Below the pieces are notes generated by a model that made no database searches, was not told where the DNA came from, and saw only the letters and a program-made list of their open reading frames with translations. A DNA stretch of 64,000 nt, taken from contig OZ257140.1 of the NCBI GenBank assembly GCA_965279165.1, positions 1,488,001 to 1,552,000 of the forward strand, read 5' to 3'. Source of the stretch: JBAYIE01 sp965279165 (GTDB lineage: Bacteria > Bacteroidota > Bacteroidia > UKL13-3). The translations under genes were made by a program, and so were the position numbers. This document shows positions 1-8,738 of the stretch, one piece after another. How positions within the stretch are numbered: position 1 is the first letter of the stretch; the number at the start of each line of letters is the position of its first letter.

Positions 1-1
1 T

Positions 2-301
2 ATTGCCAGCATTCCGTTTGTATTATCAAATAGCAGTTTAGGTTTGGCAAAAGTATTTGAACACGAATATTTTCTTAAGTTCTTCCCTTTACTTGCAGCC
101 TATCTTTTAACTTCTGAAATTCCGCTGCTTGCTCTTAAATTCAAATCTTTTGGATGGAAAGGCAATGAATTCCGCTATTTGCTCATCCTAATTTCTCTGG
201 TCAGCGTATTGCTTTTTACGTATGAAGGGGTTGCAATCGCAATTGTTTGTTACGTTTTATTATCTTTAGTACAGAATCTATATAAAAAGAAAACCATATG
301 A
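2..301 (+). CDS. pssA: CDP-diacylglycerol--serine O-phosphatidyltransferase, C-terminal fragment
   Basis: This is the last 99 codons of a gene that starts before the window; the reading frame is open from base 2. It encodes a hydrophobic tail with two to three membrane segments (FFPLLAAYLL and LILISLVSVLLFTYEGVAIA are clear) and ends in a basic KKKT. The tail resembles the C-terminus of CDP-alcohol phosphatidyltransferases of the PssA type, which make phosphatidylserine in the inner membrane. The catalytic CDP-alcohol motif would lie upstream and cannot be checked. The stop codon overlaps the purS start (ATGA), so the two are cotranscribed; a pssA-purS pair is common in Bacteroidota. The family call is an inference from the tail and the neighbour. 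Confidence 0.6.
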   Translation: MASIPFVLSNSSLGLAKVFEHEYFLKFFPLLAAYLLTSEIPLLALKFKSFGWKGNEFRYLLILISLVSVLLFTYEGVAIAIVCYVLLSLVQNLYKKKTI

Positions 302-549
302 AATTTATAGCCGAAATAGATATAATGCCACAAAAAGCATTATTAGACCCGCAAGGGAAAGCAGTTACAGGAAGCATGAAAAACCTGGGACACGATAAAA
401 TTTCTAATGTTCGTATTGGTAAACATATCCAACTCGAAATTGAAGCTACCACTGAAGAAGAAGCTAAAATGCAAGTGGATGATGCTTGCAGAAAAATGCT
501 TGCTAACCTGATTATGGAAACCTATTCTTTTAGTTTACACCAAAGCTAA
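298..549 (+). CDS. purS: Phosphoribosylformylglycinamidine synthase subunit PurS
   Basis: The 83-residue protein has the usual PurS length and pattern: an N-terminal strand (KFIAEIDIMPQKALLDPQG), then KAVTGSMKNLGHDKISNVRIGK and a helix rich in E and A ending in CRKMLANLIMETYSF. PurS bridges PurL and PurQ in the three-part FGAM synthase of purine biosynthesis, in the cytoplasm. Its start overlaps the upstream stop by four bases. The glutaminase partner purQ lies apart at 19683-20378 on the other strand, and no purL is in the window. The call rests on the whole-length pattern and is firm. Confidence 0.9.
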   Translation: MKFIAEIDIMPQKALLDPQGKAVTGSMKNLGHDKISNVRIGKHIQLEIEATTEEEAKMQVDDACRKMLANLIMETYSFSLHQS

Positions 550-552
550 CAG

Positions 553-1824
553 ATGAAACGAGCACTACAATTACTTGTTTTTGTGTGCTTTCAAATAGTT
601 GCAAACGCACAAAATCCGGATTATGCCCGTGAAGTGCTAAATGTGCTTTGCTCTGAAGATTTTGCCGGAAGAGGTTATGTAAAAGATGGGGCGAATAAAG
701 CTGCTAATTATATTGCAGGAGAGTTCCGTAAATCCGGATTAAAATCCTATGGTCCCGATTATTTTCAACCCATCGGTTATCCTGTTATTGCTTATCCATA
801 TGAAGTTACCATAAAACTGGATGATACAGAACTGATTCCGGGAGATGAGTTTATCATCAGTCCGGGATGCCCATCCATTAAAGGTGTATTTGATTTATTA
901 TATGTTGATTCGGCTTTGATTGATAATCCCTCCTCCTTTCGCCAGTTCGAAAAATCAGGATTCTCCCATTGCATGATCGTATTAAATATTGCAACAAAAC
1001 AATCCTTAAAGTATCCTGATCGCTTACAAAAAATCAAGGAGAATTTTTACAAATCAAGAGGTATCATTCATTACAACCAAACAAAATTAACCTGGAGTGT
1101 GGCAATGGATTATGATAAGTTTCCAAATATTTATATGTTATCCGGAGTTTATAAAAACATACCTACAAAAATCAATATCCAGGTAGTACCCGAAGTTCGT
1201 TCCTATAATGGAAAAAATGTAATCGGTTATATAAAAGGAAGTGCGCAACCCGATTCAGTAATCGTTTTTTCTGCCCATTATGACCATTTAGGTATGATGG
1301 GATCATGGGCTATTTTTCCTGGAGCAAACGATAACGCAAGTGGGGTTGCCATGATGCTCGACCTAGCAAAATATTACACAGCAAATCCTCCTAAATACAC
1401 CATTTGTTTTATGGCTTTTACCGGAGAAGAAGCCGGATTGTTTGGCTCCTATTATTATACCGAACATCCTTATTTTCCATTGGGTAATATTAGTTTACTC
1501 ATGAACCTCGACTTGATGGGAACAGGAGATAAAGGCATGACTGTGGTTAATGCAACTTTATTTCCGAAAGAATTTCAGGATTTGCAACTCGTTAATTTAA
1601 ACGGAGATTATTTGCCCATTATCCAATCCAGGGGGAAAGCCCAAAACAGCGACCATTATTATTTTTCGGAGAAAGGTGTTAAGGCTTTCTTCTTTTATCT
1701 GATGGGCGAATACAAAGCTTACCATGATGTGTTTGATACTCCGGAAGCTGTTACTTTTTCAAAATATAATGAGGCTTTTAAACTCATTAGGGATTTCACA
1801 GATGTTTGCCAAAAGAAACCTTAA
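553..1824 (+). CDS. Secreted M28-family zinc metallopeptidase
   Basis: The 423-residue protein has a signal peptide (residues 1-20, cut near ANAQ) and a C-terminal M28 domain. Metal-site motifs are in the expected order: SAHYDHLG (241-248; His and Asp ligands), GANDNASG (257-264; bridging Asp), GEEAG (291-295; catalytic Glu pair), NLDLMG (318-323) and YHDVFDTPE (390-398; last His). The family hydrolyses N-terminal residues or glutaminyl peptides; the substrate here is unknown. About 200 residues between signal and catalytic domain probably form a PA-like insert or lid. It starts three bases after purS and may be read from the same transcript. Its stop overlaps the convergent gene at 1821-2519 by four bases. 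Confidence 0.88.
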   Translation: MKRALQLLVFVCFQIVANAQNPDYAREVLNVLCSEDFAGRGYVKDGANKAANYIAGEFRKSGLKSYGPDYFQPIGYPVIAYPYEVTIKLDDTELIPGDEFIISPGCPSIKGVFDLLYVDSALIDNPSSFRQFEKSGFSHCMIVLNIATKQSLKYPDRLQKIKENFYKSRGIIHYNQTKLTWSVAMDYDKFPNIYMLSGVYKNIPTKINIQVVPEVRSYNGKNVIGYIKGSAQPDSVIVFSAHYDHLGMMGSWAIFPGANDNASGVAMMLDLAKYYTANPPKYTICFMAFTGEEAGLFGSYYYTEHPYFPLGNISLLMNLDLMGTGDKGMTVVNATLFPKEFQDLQLVNLNGDYLPIIQSRGKAQNSDHYYFSEKGVKAFFFYLMGEYKAYHDVFDTPEAVTFSKYNEAFKLIRDFTDVCQKKP

Positions 1825-2519
1825 CCGTTAAATCTCTTTTCTATCAATTGCCTTAATTCCTTTACCAATTCATTTTCATTGTCCCATGAGTAGGTATGTT
1901 TCAATTCGCCAAAATACAACATCGATTCTTCTAACGTAGATGCCGCATTTAACCGATCGATTGCCTTTGCATACTCAACTGTATTTTCCATGAACAACTG
2001 ATTTACGAAGGCAATCTTTTTGTTCAGTGTAATGGCTGATTTTAAACTCTCCACTTTAAGCTGTAACTTCTCTTTCAAATCATTTTTCAATCCCGAACTG
2101 CTTATTTTTTCGTGTATCGACTGTTCTTCCGTTTTTGATATGGATGCATGCAACAACACTTCCTGCATTATAGGTTGCTCTTTATGTACTTCTGTGATTT
2201 CCGGCTCCGAAACCGGTAAATCAGGCTCAATTATACTATTTGGTGCTTCCTCAGTTATAACCTGAATCTCATCAATCTCTTCTTCTTTAATTGCCTCTAT
2301 GGATACTTCATGTAGATTTCGTTGTTCCTCTATTATTGGTTTCATTTCAACAGGCGCTTCTTCCTTCACATAATTCGGCACCAGAATCTGAATATGCTCA
2401 TACAGATCGATGCAGCGGTTCTTTAACAACGCAATATCCAATGTATTCGACGGGTGATTGCTTTGCTGAATGAGTCCGGCAAGCTCTTTAACTTTTTGCA
2501 TTACTTCCTGTTGATTCAT
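1821..2519 (-). CDS. Hypothetical acidic, probably coiled protein
   Basis: The 232-residue protein has no signal peptide. The N-terminus (about 1-55) looks helical, starting NQQEVMQKVKELAGLIQQ. The middle (55-135) is a low-complexity acidic stretch rich in E, I, P and V and probably disordered. The C-terminus (140-232) is again helical and charged and contains the tract AIDRLNAASTLEESMLYFGE. This shape, two folded ends joined by an acidic linker, recurs in small uncharacterised proteins of Bacteroidota that are encoded beside tdk. I recognise no function. It is divergent from tdk (65 bp apart). Confidence 0.7.
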   Translation of the reverse strand: MNQQEVMQKVKELAGLIQQSNHPSNTLDIALLKNRCIDLYEHIQILVPNYVKEEAPVEMKPIIEEQRNLHEVSIEAIKEEEIDEIQVITEEAPNSIIEPDLPVSEPEITEVHKEQPIMQEVLLHASISKTEEQSIHEKISSSGLKNDLKEKLQLKVESLKSAITLNKKIAFVNQLFMENTVEYAKAIDRLNAASTLEESMLYFGELKHTYSWDNENELVKELRQLIEKRFNG

Positions 2520-2584
2520 AACTATTTCTGTTTTTACAAAGTTGCAAAAGAAAAGGAATCAAAAAAGCATGTATTTTTACACAT

Positions 2585-3160
2585 ATGTTTTTGGAACCAC
2601 GTTTAACTACACAGGAGAAAAAAGGCTGGATTGAAGTAATCTGTGGTTCGATGTTTTCAGGCAAAACCGAAGAACTCATCCGCAGGCTCAAACGCGCCCG
2701 TATAGCTAACCTCAAGGTCGAAATATTTAAGCCCGAAATGGAAGTACGTTACCACCAAAGCGATATAGTTTCCCATAATGCCACCAGCATTGCATCTACA
2801 CCGGTAAAATCTTCCCTAAATATACTTTTACTCCACAATGAAGCCGATGTAATCGGAATCGACGAAGCACAGTTTTTCGATGATGAAATTGTTTATGTAT
2901 GCGAAACACTTGCCAACAAAGGTGTACGGGTTGTGATTGCAGGATTGGACATGGATTATCTGGGCAAACCCTTCGGACCAATGCCCAAACTAATGTCAAT
3001 TGCCGAATTTGTTACCAAAGTAAATGCCGTTTGCATGGTTTGTGGTGATATAGCTACACATACATACCGTAAAACGGAAGAAGATTCGTTGGTTATGCTG
3101 GGAGAACACGATAGCTATGAAGCCCGTTGCCGTAGCTGCTTTAACAAAGGCCGAAAATGA
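2585..3160 (+). CDS. tdk: Thymidine kinase, type II
   Basis: The 191-residue protein phosphorylates thymidine in the pyrimidine salvage pathway in the cytoplasm. It carries the P-loop GSMFSGKTEE (21-30), the DEAQFFDD motif (93-100) with the catalytic Glu at 95, and the zinc-ribbon cysteines C150-x2-C153 and C182-x2-C185 that define type II enzymes. The length matches the family. The ATG at 2585 gives about 15 residues ahead of the first strand, which is normal in Bacteroidota. Neighbours do not indicate an operon. Confidence 0.95.
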   Translation: MFLEPRLTTQEKKGWIEVICGSMFSGKTEELIRRLKRARIANLKVEIFKPEMEVRYHQSDIVSHNATSIASTPVKSSLNILLLHNEADVIGIDEAQFFDDEIVYVCETLANKGVRVVIAGLDMDYLGKPFGPMPKLMSIAEFVTKVNAVCMVCGDIATHTYRKTEEDSLVMLGEHDSYEARCRSCFNKGRK

Positions 3161-3524
3161 TTTTTCACGCTTTAAAATGACTTTGTTATTGGTTTATAAT
3201 AATTTCTACCAATATTAAATCCCTAACGGGATTTGGATGTAATACGTTAATTTTCTTCTACCGATATTTAATCCCTGAAGGGATTTGGATTCCTTTCATC
3301 TAATTTCTACCGATGTTAAATCTCTAGCGGGATTCAAATACTCGTCATTAATTATTCTACCGATATTTAATCCATGATAGGATTTTAGGTGGTATGGTGT
3401 AACCCTAATTTATGAGAAGTATGTCAATCCAGCAGTCTTCAACACCTTAACACCTCAACACTTCAACACTTCAACACTCGTCCACCGTAGCTTTAGCGAA
3501 GGCGGGCAACACTTCAACACTTTT
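3161..3524. other. Non-coding region between tdk and corA, made of repeats
   Basis: This 364-bp stretch separates convergent genes and holds no credible ORF. It contains a four-unit array of about 50 bp (listed separately) followed by a low-complexity run of AACACTTC words (about 3437-3520). That run is interrupted by a stem-like sequence, GTCCACCGTAGCTTTAGCG followed by AAGGCGGG, near 3480-3506. Confidence 0.8.
3201..3386. repeat. Four-unit intergenic repeat, about 50-bp period, each with a short inverted repeat
   Basis: The word TCTACC followed by A/G-rich bases and AAATCCC-n-GGGATTT recurs with TCTACC at 3206, 3258, 3307 and 3357, so the period is 49-52 bp. The 35-38 bp cores are similar and the gaps between them differ. 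The first two cores contain an AATCCC/GGGATT stem-loop; the last has decayed to AATCC/GGATT. The array lies between convergent genes. It resembles the palindromic intergenic repeats found in many Bacteroidota genomes. Confidence 0.8.
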
Positions 3525-4415
3525 CTAAATCCACCCTTTACGCTTAAACCACGTATAAATGGATAAGGTACAAACTACCATTATACCCCAAACAATAGGA
3601 TAGGCAATAGGGATATCAAGTTCGGGCATGAAATGAAAATTCATACCATAAACACCAACCAAAAAAGTAAGGGGTAAAAAGAAAGCGGAAAAAACCGTTA
3701 ATACACGCATCACTTCGTTGGTACGCTGCGATGAGAGAGAAATATAAATATTCAACAAGCTTTGTATACTATCATACACCTCTTCAATAGTGGTGTCGAT
3801 TTTTGTATAACTATCCTTCATGTCTTGGTAATAAACGGATTGGTCACTATTTATTGCCAACTTCTCAATGGTTTCTTTGGTTAGGTTCATGAGTTTGCGA
3901 ATACCATAACTTCTGCGTTTAATAATGTACAAACTCTTTAATAAATCCGGAATTTTTTTCTTGAGAAAAATGCGCGATTCATAAAAATCAATGTCCTTAT
4001 CTAATTTGTACATTGGATCTTCAAAGGTGATTAATACAAACCGAATCATGCGGTATAATTGATCAAAAACACCTAAGGTTTCAAAATTTAAAAAAATATC
4101 GTGGTTGGGATCTACATCGCTTCGATGGATAGTTATTAATAATTTGCTGTTACAAAATACGGCCAGTTTACGGCTAATTTTTTCGATGCTATCGGCGTTT
4201 TTACCGGAACTGATATCATAGTATCGTGCAATAATAAAATGGGTATCGCCAATTAATTCGTATTTGGGTAGATGGCCATGTTGCATGCAATCCTGCACTG
4301 CTGCCGGATGCAAATTATAGGTAACCGCTAACTCATTTAATTCTGCCTCATCGGGATTGATTACATCCACCCAAAGCCAATTTTTGTCGTATATTTTGCG
4401 AATCATCTGAATCAA
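3525..4415 (-). CDS. corA: CorA-family magnesium/divalent cation channel
   Basis: The 296-residue protein has a cytoplasmic alpha/beta N-terminal domain (about 1-130), long helices (about 130-230) and two C-terminal membrane segments (about 238-255 and 270-288). The signature YGMNF sits at 256-260, just after the first membrane helix; it forms the pore mouth in CorA channels, and the tail ends in basic KRKGWI as expected. These channels mediate Mg2+ (or Co2+/Ni2+/Zn2+) flux as pentamers in the inner membrane. The length is normal for the short CorA type. The gene follows icd on the same strand across a gap that holds a perfect palindrome. Confidence 0.9.
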   Translation of the reverse strand: MIQMIRKIYDKNWLWVDVINPDEAELNELAVTYNLHPAAVQDCMQHGHLPKYELIGDTHFIIARYYDISSGKNADSIEKISRKLAVFCNSKLLITIHRSDVDPNHDIFLNFETLGVFDQLYRMIRFVLITFEDPMYKLDKDIDFYESRIFLKKKIPDLLKSLYIIKRRSYGIRKLMNLTKETIEKLAINSDQSVYYQDMKDSYTKIDTTIEEVYDSIQSLLNIYISLSSQRTNEVMRVLTVFSAFFLPLTFLVGVYGMNFHFMPELDIPIAYPIVWGIMVVCTLSIYTWFKRKGWI

Positions 4416-4435
4416 ATATACATATTTCCCCGTAC

Positions 4436-4455
4436 GGACAGGTCGCGACCTGTCC
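4436..4455. repeat. Perfect 20-bp palindrome between icd and corA
   Basis: GGACAGGTCGCGACCTGTCC is its own reverse complement over all 20 bases. It is GC-rich in an AT-rich genome and starts immediately after the icd stop codon (minus strand). There is no T-tract on either side, so it is not a textbook intrinsic terminator. It may be a dispersed REP-like palindrome, a protein-binding site or a transcript-end stabiliser. Confidence 0.75.
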
Positions 4456-5685
4456 CTATGCCAATTTCGCCTTCAAATTCACATCCAACGCATCCAGAAA
4501 ATCCTCTGTGTTTAAATAATGTTCGCCCAATTTTACTTTGTTTCCATGGATACAAACCGCTAAATCCTTGGTCATTTTTCCGCTTTCCACCGTTTCAACA
4601 CATACTTCTTCAAGGGCTTTGCAAAAATTTACCAGTTCGGTATTTCCATCCAGTTTACCTCTAAATTCTAATCCGCGTGTCCAGGCAAAAATAGAAGCGA
4701 TTGGATTGGTTGATGTAGGTTTTCCTGCCTGATGGTCTCTGTAATGACGCGTAACCGTTCCGTGTGCTGCTTCTGCTTCCATGGTTTTACCATCCGGAGT
4801 AACCAAAGTGGAAGTCATCAATCCCAATGAACCAAATCCTTGCGCTACGGTATCACTTTGTACATCGCCATCGTAATTTTTACAAGCCCAAACAAAATTT
4901 CCATTCCATTTTAGTGCACTTGCAACCATATCATCGATTAAGCGGTGTTCGTAAACAATTCCTTTTTCAATAAACTTTGTTTTGTAATCCGATTGGTAAA
5001 TATCTTCAAAAATATCTTTGAATCTTCCATCGTATTTTTTCAGGATGGTGTTTTTAGTTGAAAGATATAAAGGCCAGCCTTTAGCCAATGCGGTATTGAA
5101 ACACGAATGTGCAAATCCTTTTATTGATTCGTCGGTATTGTACATGGCTAATGCCACGCCATCTCCTTTAAAGTTATATACTTCAAACGACTGAGGAGCA
5201 CTTCCATCTTCAGGAGTAAATGAAACAGTTAATTTGCCTTTTCCTTTGGTAACAAAATCGGTTGCACGGTATTGGTCGCCAAACGCATGTCGTCCGATAC
5301 AAATTGGTGCGGTCCAGTTTGGAACCAAACGCGGTACATTTTTACATACAATTGGTTCGCGAAAAACAGTACCATCCAAAATATTACGGATTGTTCCGTT
5401 TGGCGATTTCCACATTTGTTTCAATTTAAACTCAGTAACACGGGCTTCATCAGGCGTAATGGTGGCGCATTTAATACCAACATTGTATTTTTTAATCGCC
5501 TCTGCTGCATCAATGGTAATTTGGTCGTTGGTAGCATCACGTGATTCCATGCCCAAGTCATAATATTTTATATCTAATTCCAAATAAGGAAGAATCAATT
5601 TGTCTTTGATAAATTTCCAGATAATGCGGGTCATTTCGTCGCCATCTAATTCTACTACCGGATTTGCTACTTTTATTTTGCTCAT
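4456..5685 (-). CDS. icd: NADP-dependent isocitrate dehydrogenase, eukaryote-like type
   Basis: The 409-residue protein converts isocitrate to 2-oxoglutarate with NADP+ in the TCA cycle. The N-terminus VELDGDEMTRIIW, the substrate stretch SPNGTIRN (94-101), the block IGRHAFGDQYRATD and the coenzyme-site motif AEAAHGTVTRHYR place it in the homodimeric eukaryote-like class, close to human IDH1 in length. The ATG at 5685 (minus) is well supported by alignment of the first strand. A TTG-N19-CATATTTG promoter lies 33-62 bases upstream. The divergent neighbour is acetyl-CoA synthetase; both serve central carbon metabolism. Confidence 0.95.
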   Translation of the reverse strand: MSKIKVANPVVELDGDEMTRIIWKFIKDKLILPYLELDIKYYDLGMESRDATNDQITIDAAEAIKKYNVGIKCATITPDEARVTEFKLKQMWKSPNGTIRNILDGTVFREPIVCKNVPRLVPNWTAPICIGRHAFGDQYRATDFVTKGKGKLTVSFTPEDGSAPQSFEVYNFKGDGVALAMYNTDESIKGFAHSCFNTALAKGWPLYLSTKNTILKKYDGRFKDIFEDIYQSDYKTKFIEKGIVYEHRLIDDMVASALKWNGNFVWACKNYDGDVQSDTVAQGFGSLGLMTSTLVTPDGKTMEAEAAHGTVTRHYRDHQAGKPTSTNPIASIFAWTRGLEFRGKLDGNTELVNFCKALEEVCVETVESGKMTKDLAVCIHGNKVKLGEHYLNTEDFLDALDVNLKAKLA

Positions 5686-5717
5686 ATCGTGTTTTGTTTG
5701 GTTTTCAAATTGTGGTG

Positions 5718-5747
5718 CAAATATGGGGGTTTCATCGAAATAGGCAA
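5718..5747 (-). promoter_or_regulatory. Probable icd promoter
   Basis: On the minus strand, TTG (5747-5745) is followed after 19 bases by CATATTTG (5725-5718). The Bacteroidota consensus is TTG, then 19-20 bases, then TAnnTTTG, and only the first base of the -7 box differs. The box lies about 33 bases ahead of the icd ATG. Confidence 0.45.
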
Positions 5748-5804
5748 CGTGGAAACTTCAAATTATTTAACATTGTTTATATTCGACATTACAAGTTAAA
5801 AATA

Positions 5805-7700
5805 ATGGTACCGGTAATTAAAGATTTTACATCCTATAAAAAAGAGTATAAGAATAGTATAAGCAATCCTGAAGCTTTCTGGGAAAGTATTGCCTCCACC
5901 TTTCAATGGAAACAGAAATGGGACCAAACCCTTCGTTGGGACTTTAATTCGGCCAAGGTAACTTGGTTCGAAAACGGTAAGTTAAATATTACCGAGAATT
6001 GTATCGATAGACATTTGGCTGTTAAAGGAAACCAAACTGCCATTTTATGGGAACCCAATAATCCAACAGAAACACACAGAGCAATTACTTATTCGCAATT
6101 GCATAAAATGGTGGTTGATTTTTCGGGTGTATTGGTTCGCAATAACATATCGAAAGGCGATAGGGTTTGTATTTATATGCCAATGGCTCCAGAAGCAGTT
6201 GTTGCTATGTTGGCTTGCGCTAGGATTGGAGCGGTGCATTCAGTTGTTTTTGCAGGATTCTCGGCACAATCGCTTTCCGACCGAATAAATGATGCAAGTT
6301 GTAAAATGATTATTACTGCAGATGGCATGTTTAGAGGGGATAAAAAAATTGAACTAAAACCAATTGTTGACGAAGCACTCAAAAATTGTTCAACTATCGA
6401 AAAATGTATAGTTTACAACAACCGAGGTTTTGATATTTTGATGCAAGAAGAAATGGATAGTTGGTGGCATGATGAACTAACTCGTGTTACAGTATCTCCT
6501 GAAGCGGCTTGGATGGATTCGGAAGACCCGTTGTTTATTTTGTATACCTCCGGATCTACAGGAAAACCAAAAGGAGTTTTACATACAACAGCCGGGTATA
6601 TGGTGTATGTGGCTTATACTTTTAAAAATGTTTTTCAATACCAAGGAGGCGATATTTTTTGTTGTACCGCAGATATTGGTTGGGTAACCGGACATAGCTA
6701 TATTGTGTATGGCGCCTTATTGAATGGCGCAACAACCGTTATGTTTGAAGGTATTCCGAATTACCCAGACCCTGGGAGGTTTTGGGAGATGATTGATAAA
6801 CATCAGATTACCCATTTTTATACTGCACCTACTGCCATTCGTTCGCTTGAATTGCAAGGAGAAACCTGGTTTGAAGGAAAAAATCTTTCCTCGTTAAAAG
6901 TTTTGGGAACCGTTGGCGAACCTATAAACGAAGAAGCTTGGGAATGGTATCATCAAAATGTTGGAAAAGGAAATTGTCCGATTGTAGATACATGGTGGCA
7001 AACCGAAACGGGAGGAATTATGATTTCTCCACTTGCCGGTATTACCAAATTGAAACCTGCTTTTGTAACCTTGCCTTTACCGGGTGTAAATCCTGTTTTG
7101 TTAGACGAGAAAGGCAAAGAAATTACTGGCAATGGGGTTGAAGGAAATCTTTGTATTAAAACCCCTTGGCCCGGAATGGCCAGAACCGTTTATGGCGATC
7201 ACGAGCGATTTAAACAAACGTATTTTACAACCTATCCGGGTTATTATTTTACGGGAGATGGTTGCAAAAGAGACGAAGACGGATATTATCGCATAACCGG
7301 CCGAGTGGATGATGTAATCAATGTTTCCGGGCATCGCATCGGAACCGGAGAAATGGAAGATGCCATCAACGAACATGGCGTTGTGGTAGAAAGTGCAGTA
7401 GTTGGATATCCGCACGATGTAAAAGGACAAGGCGTATATGCTTTTGTAATTTGCAGCCATTCCAATTTAACAGAAGAAGAAATCAAAACTGAAATTCGAT
7501 TATCCGTAAGCAATAAATTGGGTTCATTTGCCAAACCGGATAAAATTCAATTGGTGGCTCATTTGCCCAAAACACGTTCGGGCAAAATCATGCGTCGTAT
7601 TTTACGCAAAATAGCGGAAGGTGATTTTTCAAACCTTGGTGATACTTCTACTTTGTTGGATCCAACGGCAGTGGAGGCGATTATAAAAGGAAGAGAATAA
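5805..7700 (+). CDS. acs: Acetate--CoA ligase (acetyl-CoA synthetase)
   Basis: The 631-residue protein makes acetyl-CoA from acetate, ATP and CoA through acetyl-AMP. It has the AMP-binding loop YTSGSTGKPKG, the DTWWQTETGG motif, the hinge region YRITGRVDDVINVSGHRIG and the C-terminal KTRSGKIMRR, whose Lys is the acetylation-controlled catalytic residue in this family. A longer frame from 5664 exists but would overlap the divergent icd start and its promoter. ATG 5805 gives a normal family length, so I chose it. Confidence 0.95.
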   Translation: MVPVIKDFTSYKKEYKNSISNPEAFWESIASTFQWKQKWDQTLRWDFNSAKVTWFENGKLNITENCIDRHLAVKGNQTAILWEPNNPTETHRAITYSQLHKMVVDFSGVLVRNNISKGDRVCIYMPMAPEAVVAMLACARIGAVHSVVFAGFSAQSLSDRINDASCKMIITADGMFRGDKKIELKPIVDEALKNCSTIEKCIVYNNRGFDILMQEEMDSWWHDELTRVTVSPEAAWMDSEDPLFILYTSGSTGKPKGVLHTTAGYMVYVAYTFKNVFQYQGGDIFCCTADIGWVTGHSYIVYGALLNGATTVMFEGIPNYPDPGRFWEMIDKHQITHFYTAPTAIRSLELQGETWFEGKNLSSLKVLGTVGEPINEEAWEWYHQNVGKGNCPIVDTWWQTETGGIMISPLAGITKLKPAFVTLPLPGVNPVLLDEKGKEITGNGVEGNLCIKTPWPGMARTVYGDHERFKQTYFTTYPGYYFTGDGCKRDEDGYYRITGRVDDVINVSGHRIGTGEMEDAINEHGVVVESAVVGYPHDVKGQGVYAFVICSHSNLTEEEIKTEIRLSVSNKLGSFAKPDKIQLVAHLPKTRSGKIMRRILRKIAEGDFSNLGDTSTLLDPTAVEAIIKGRE

Positions 7701-7724
7701 CTATTTAATTGCGTAATTACGGAG

Positions 7725-8729
7725 TTACTTAGTTACATTATTGTCCTTATGCTTCCTTACAACTTCTCCAATTATCTCTCCCGTAATATCCGGATAATAA
7801 ATTTTTGGAGGCAAACTATAGTTTAACCATGTTTTTATTTTATCAGGGAATTTTGAATCAATAGTTTTTACCATGGTTACACCAATATCCCGTGCGGCAA
7901 CTGCATTGCACTGTTGTTCATATTGGTTGGTCATCGGAATTACCATTACTTTTTTTCGCAAATGAATGGCTTCGGCCACACTTTCAAATCCGCCTGCAGT
8001 TATCACCCCATCTCCAGTTGCCATGCTTTGAATAAAGCCTTCGTTGTTTACGGGAGAAATTGATATATGGCCTTTTTTGTATGCTTGCTTGGTGTGCTTT
8101 GAAAACACTTCCCACTTTACTTCTTTAATCTTTTCGAAATGTGGAATGAGTACTTCATCTGCATGTGCGGGAAGGTAAACCGTTATATGGTCGCGGTTAC
8201 TGGTTTCAAGTTCCCTTATTTCTTTTCGGATAACGGGAGTATAAATATTTTCATCAAATGCTTTAAAATGAAATCCATAATGGAAAGTGGAGGGAGCATA
8301 ATTTCTGAATACCCATTCGGCAAAATTATCTTTCTTCTCCGGTCGTGGTGTTTTATTGGATAAATACGCCGATTGATGGCTCAGTGCGATGCAAGTTTTA
8401 TGCTTTACTTTACACGACCATGCACTTACCGGCTCAAAATCGTTGATCACCAAATCATATTGATGAACCGGAAAAGTTTGAATATCCCTTGCAAGTTGAA
8501 TCAAATGCAAGTGTTTAATACTATCCAAAATATCAATCCCTCCATGTTTACCAAATGTATAACTCAATCCCTTTTTTCGGTATTGTACCATCCAAGGCAA
8601 ACTGATTTCGGCTTGTCGTCCGCTTACCAATAATTCTACCTGTCCATATTCCATCAAATGGGGAATGATTTCTCTGGCACGGCTCAAGTGTCCGTTACCC
8701 GTAGCTTGTATGGCATACAGAATTTTCAT
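7725..8729 (-). CDS. Glycosyltransferase, GT-B-like (PF13528-type)
   Basis: The 334-residue protein begins MKILYAIQATGNGHLSRA, the glycine-rich N-terminal loop of a family of uncharacterised bacterial GT-B transferases related to MurG/UDP-glucuronosyltransferases. The C-terminal half carries the nucleotide-sugar-side pattern GVITAGGFESVAEAIHLRKKV (around 240-260) and IPMTNQYEQQCNA, equivalent to the donor-binding GG-x-x-S/T-x-x-E region. No membrane segment is evident. It is 9 bp downstream of the metallophosphoesterase gene on the same strand, so the two form an operon. Such pairs may act on lipid-linked or glycolipid substrates; the acceptor is unknown. Confidence 0.72.
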   Translation of the reverse strand: MKILYAIQATGNGHLSRAREIIPHLMEYGQVELLVSGRQAEISLPWMVQYRKKGLSYTFGKHGGIDILDSIKHLHLIQLARDIQTFPVHQYDLVINDFEPVSAWSCKVKHKTCIALSHQSAYLSNKTPRPEKKDNFAEWVFRNYAPSTFHYGFHFKAFDENIYTPVIRKEIRELETSNRDHITVYLPAHADEVLIPHFEKIKEVKWEVFSKHTKQAYKKGHISISPVNNEGFIQSMATGDGVITAGGFESVAEAIHLRKKVMVIPMTNQYEQQCNAVAARDIGVTMVKTIDSKFPDKIKTWLNYSLPPKIYYPDITGEIIGEVVRKHKDNNVTK

Positions 8730-8738
8730 TGGTATAAA

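Noticed and set aside
3201..3386. CRISPR-like array of four similar units
   Set aside because: The units are degenerate, the gaps are only about 12-17 bp, and no cas gene is near. It fits an intergenic repeat family better.
5664..5804. Upstream extension of acetyl-CoA synthetase by 47 codons
   Set aside because: It would overlap the divergent icd start and promoter, and the added sequence does not look like the family.
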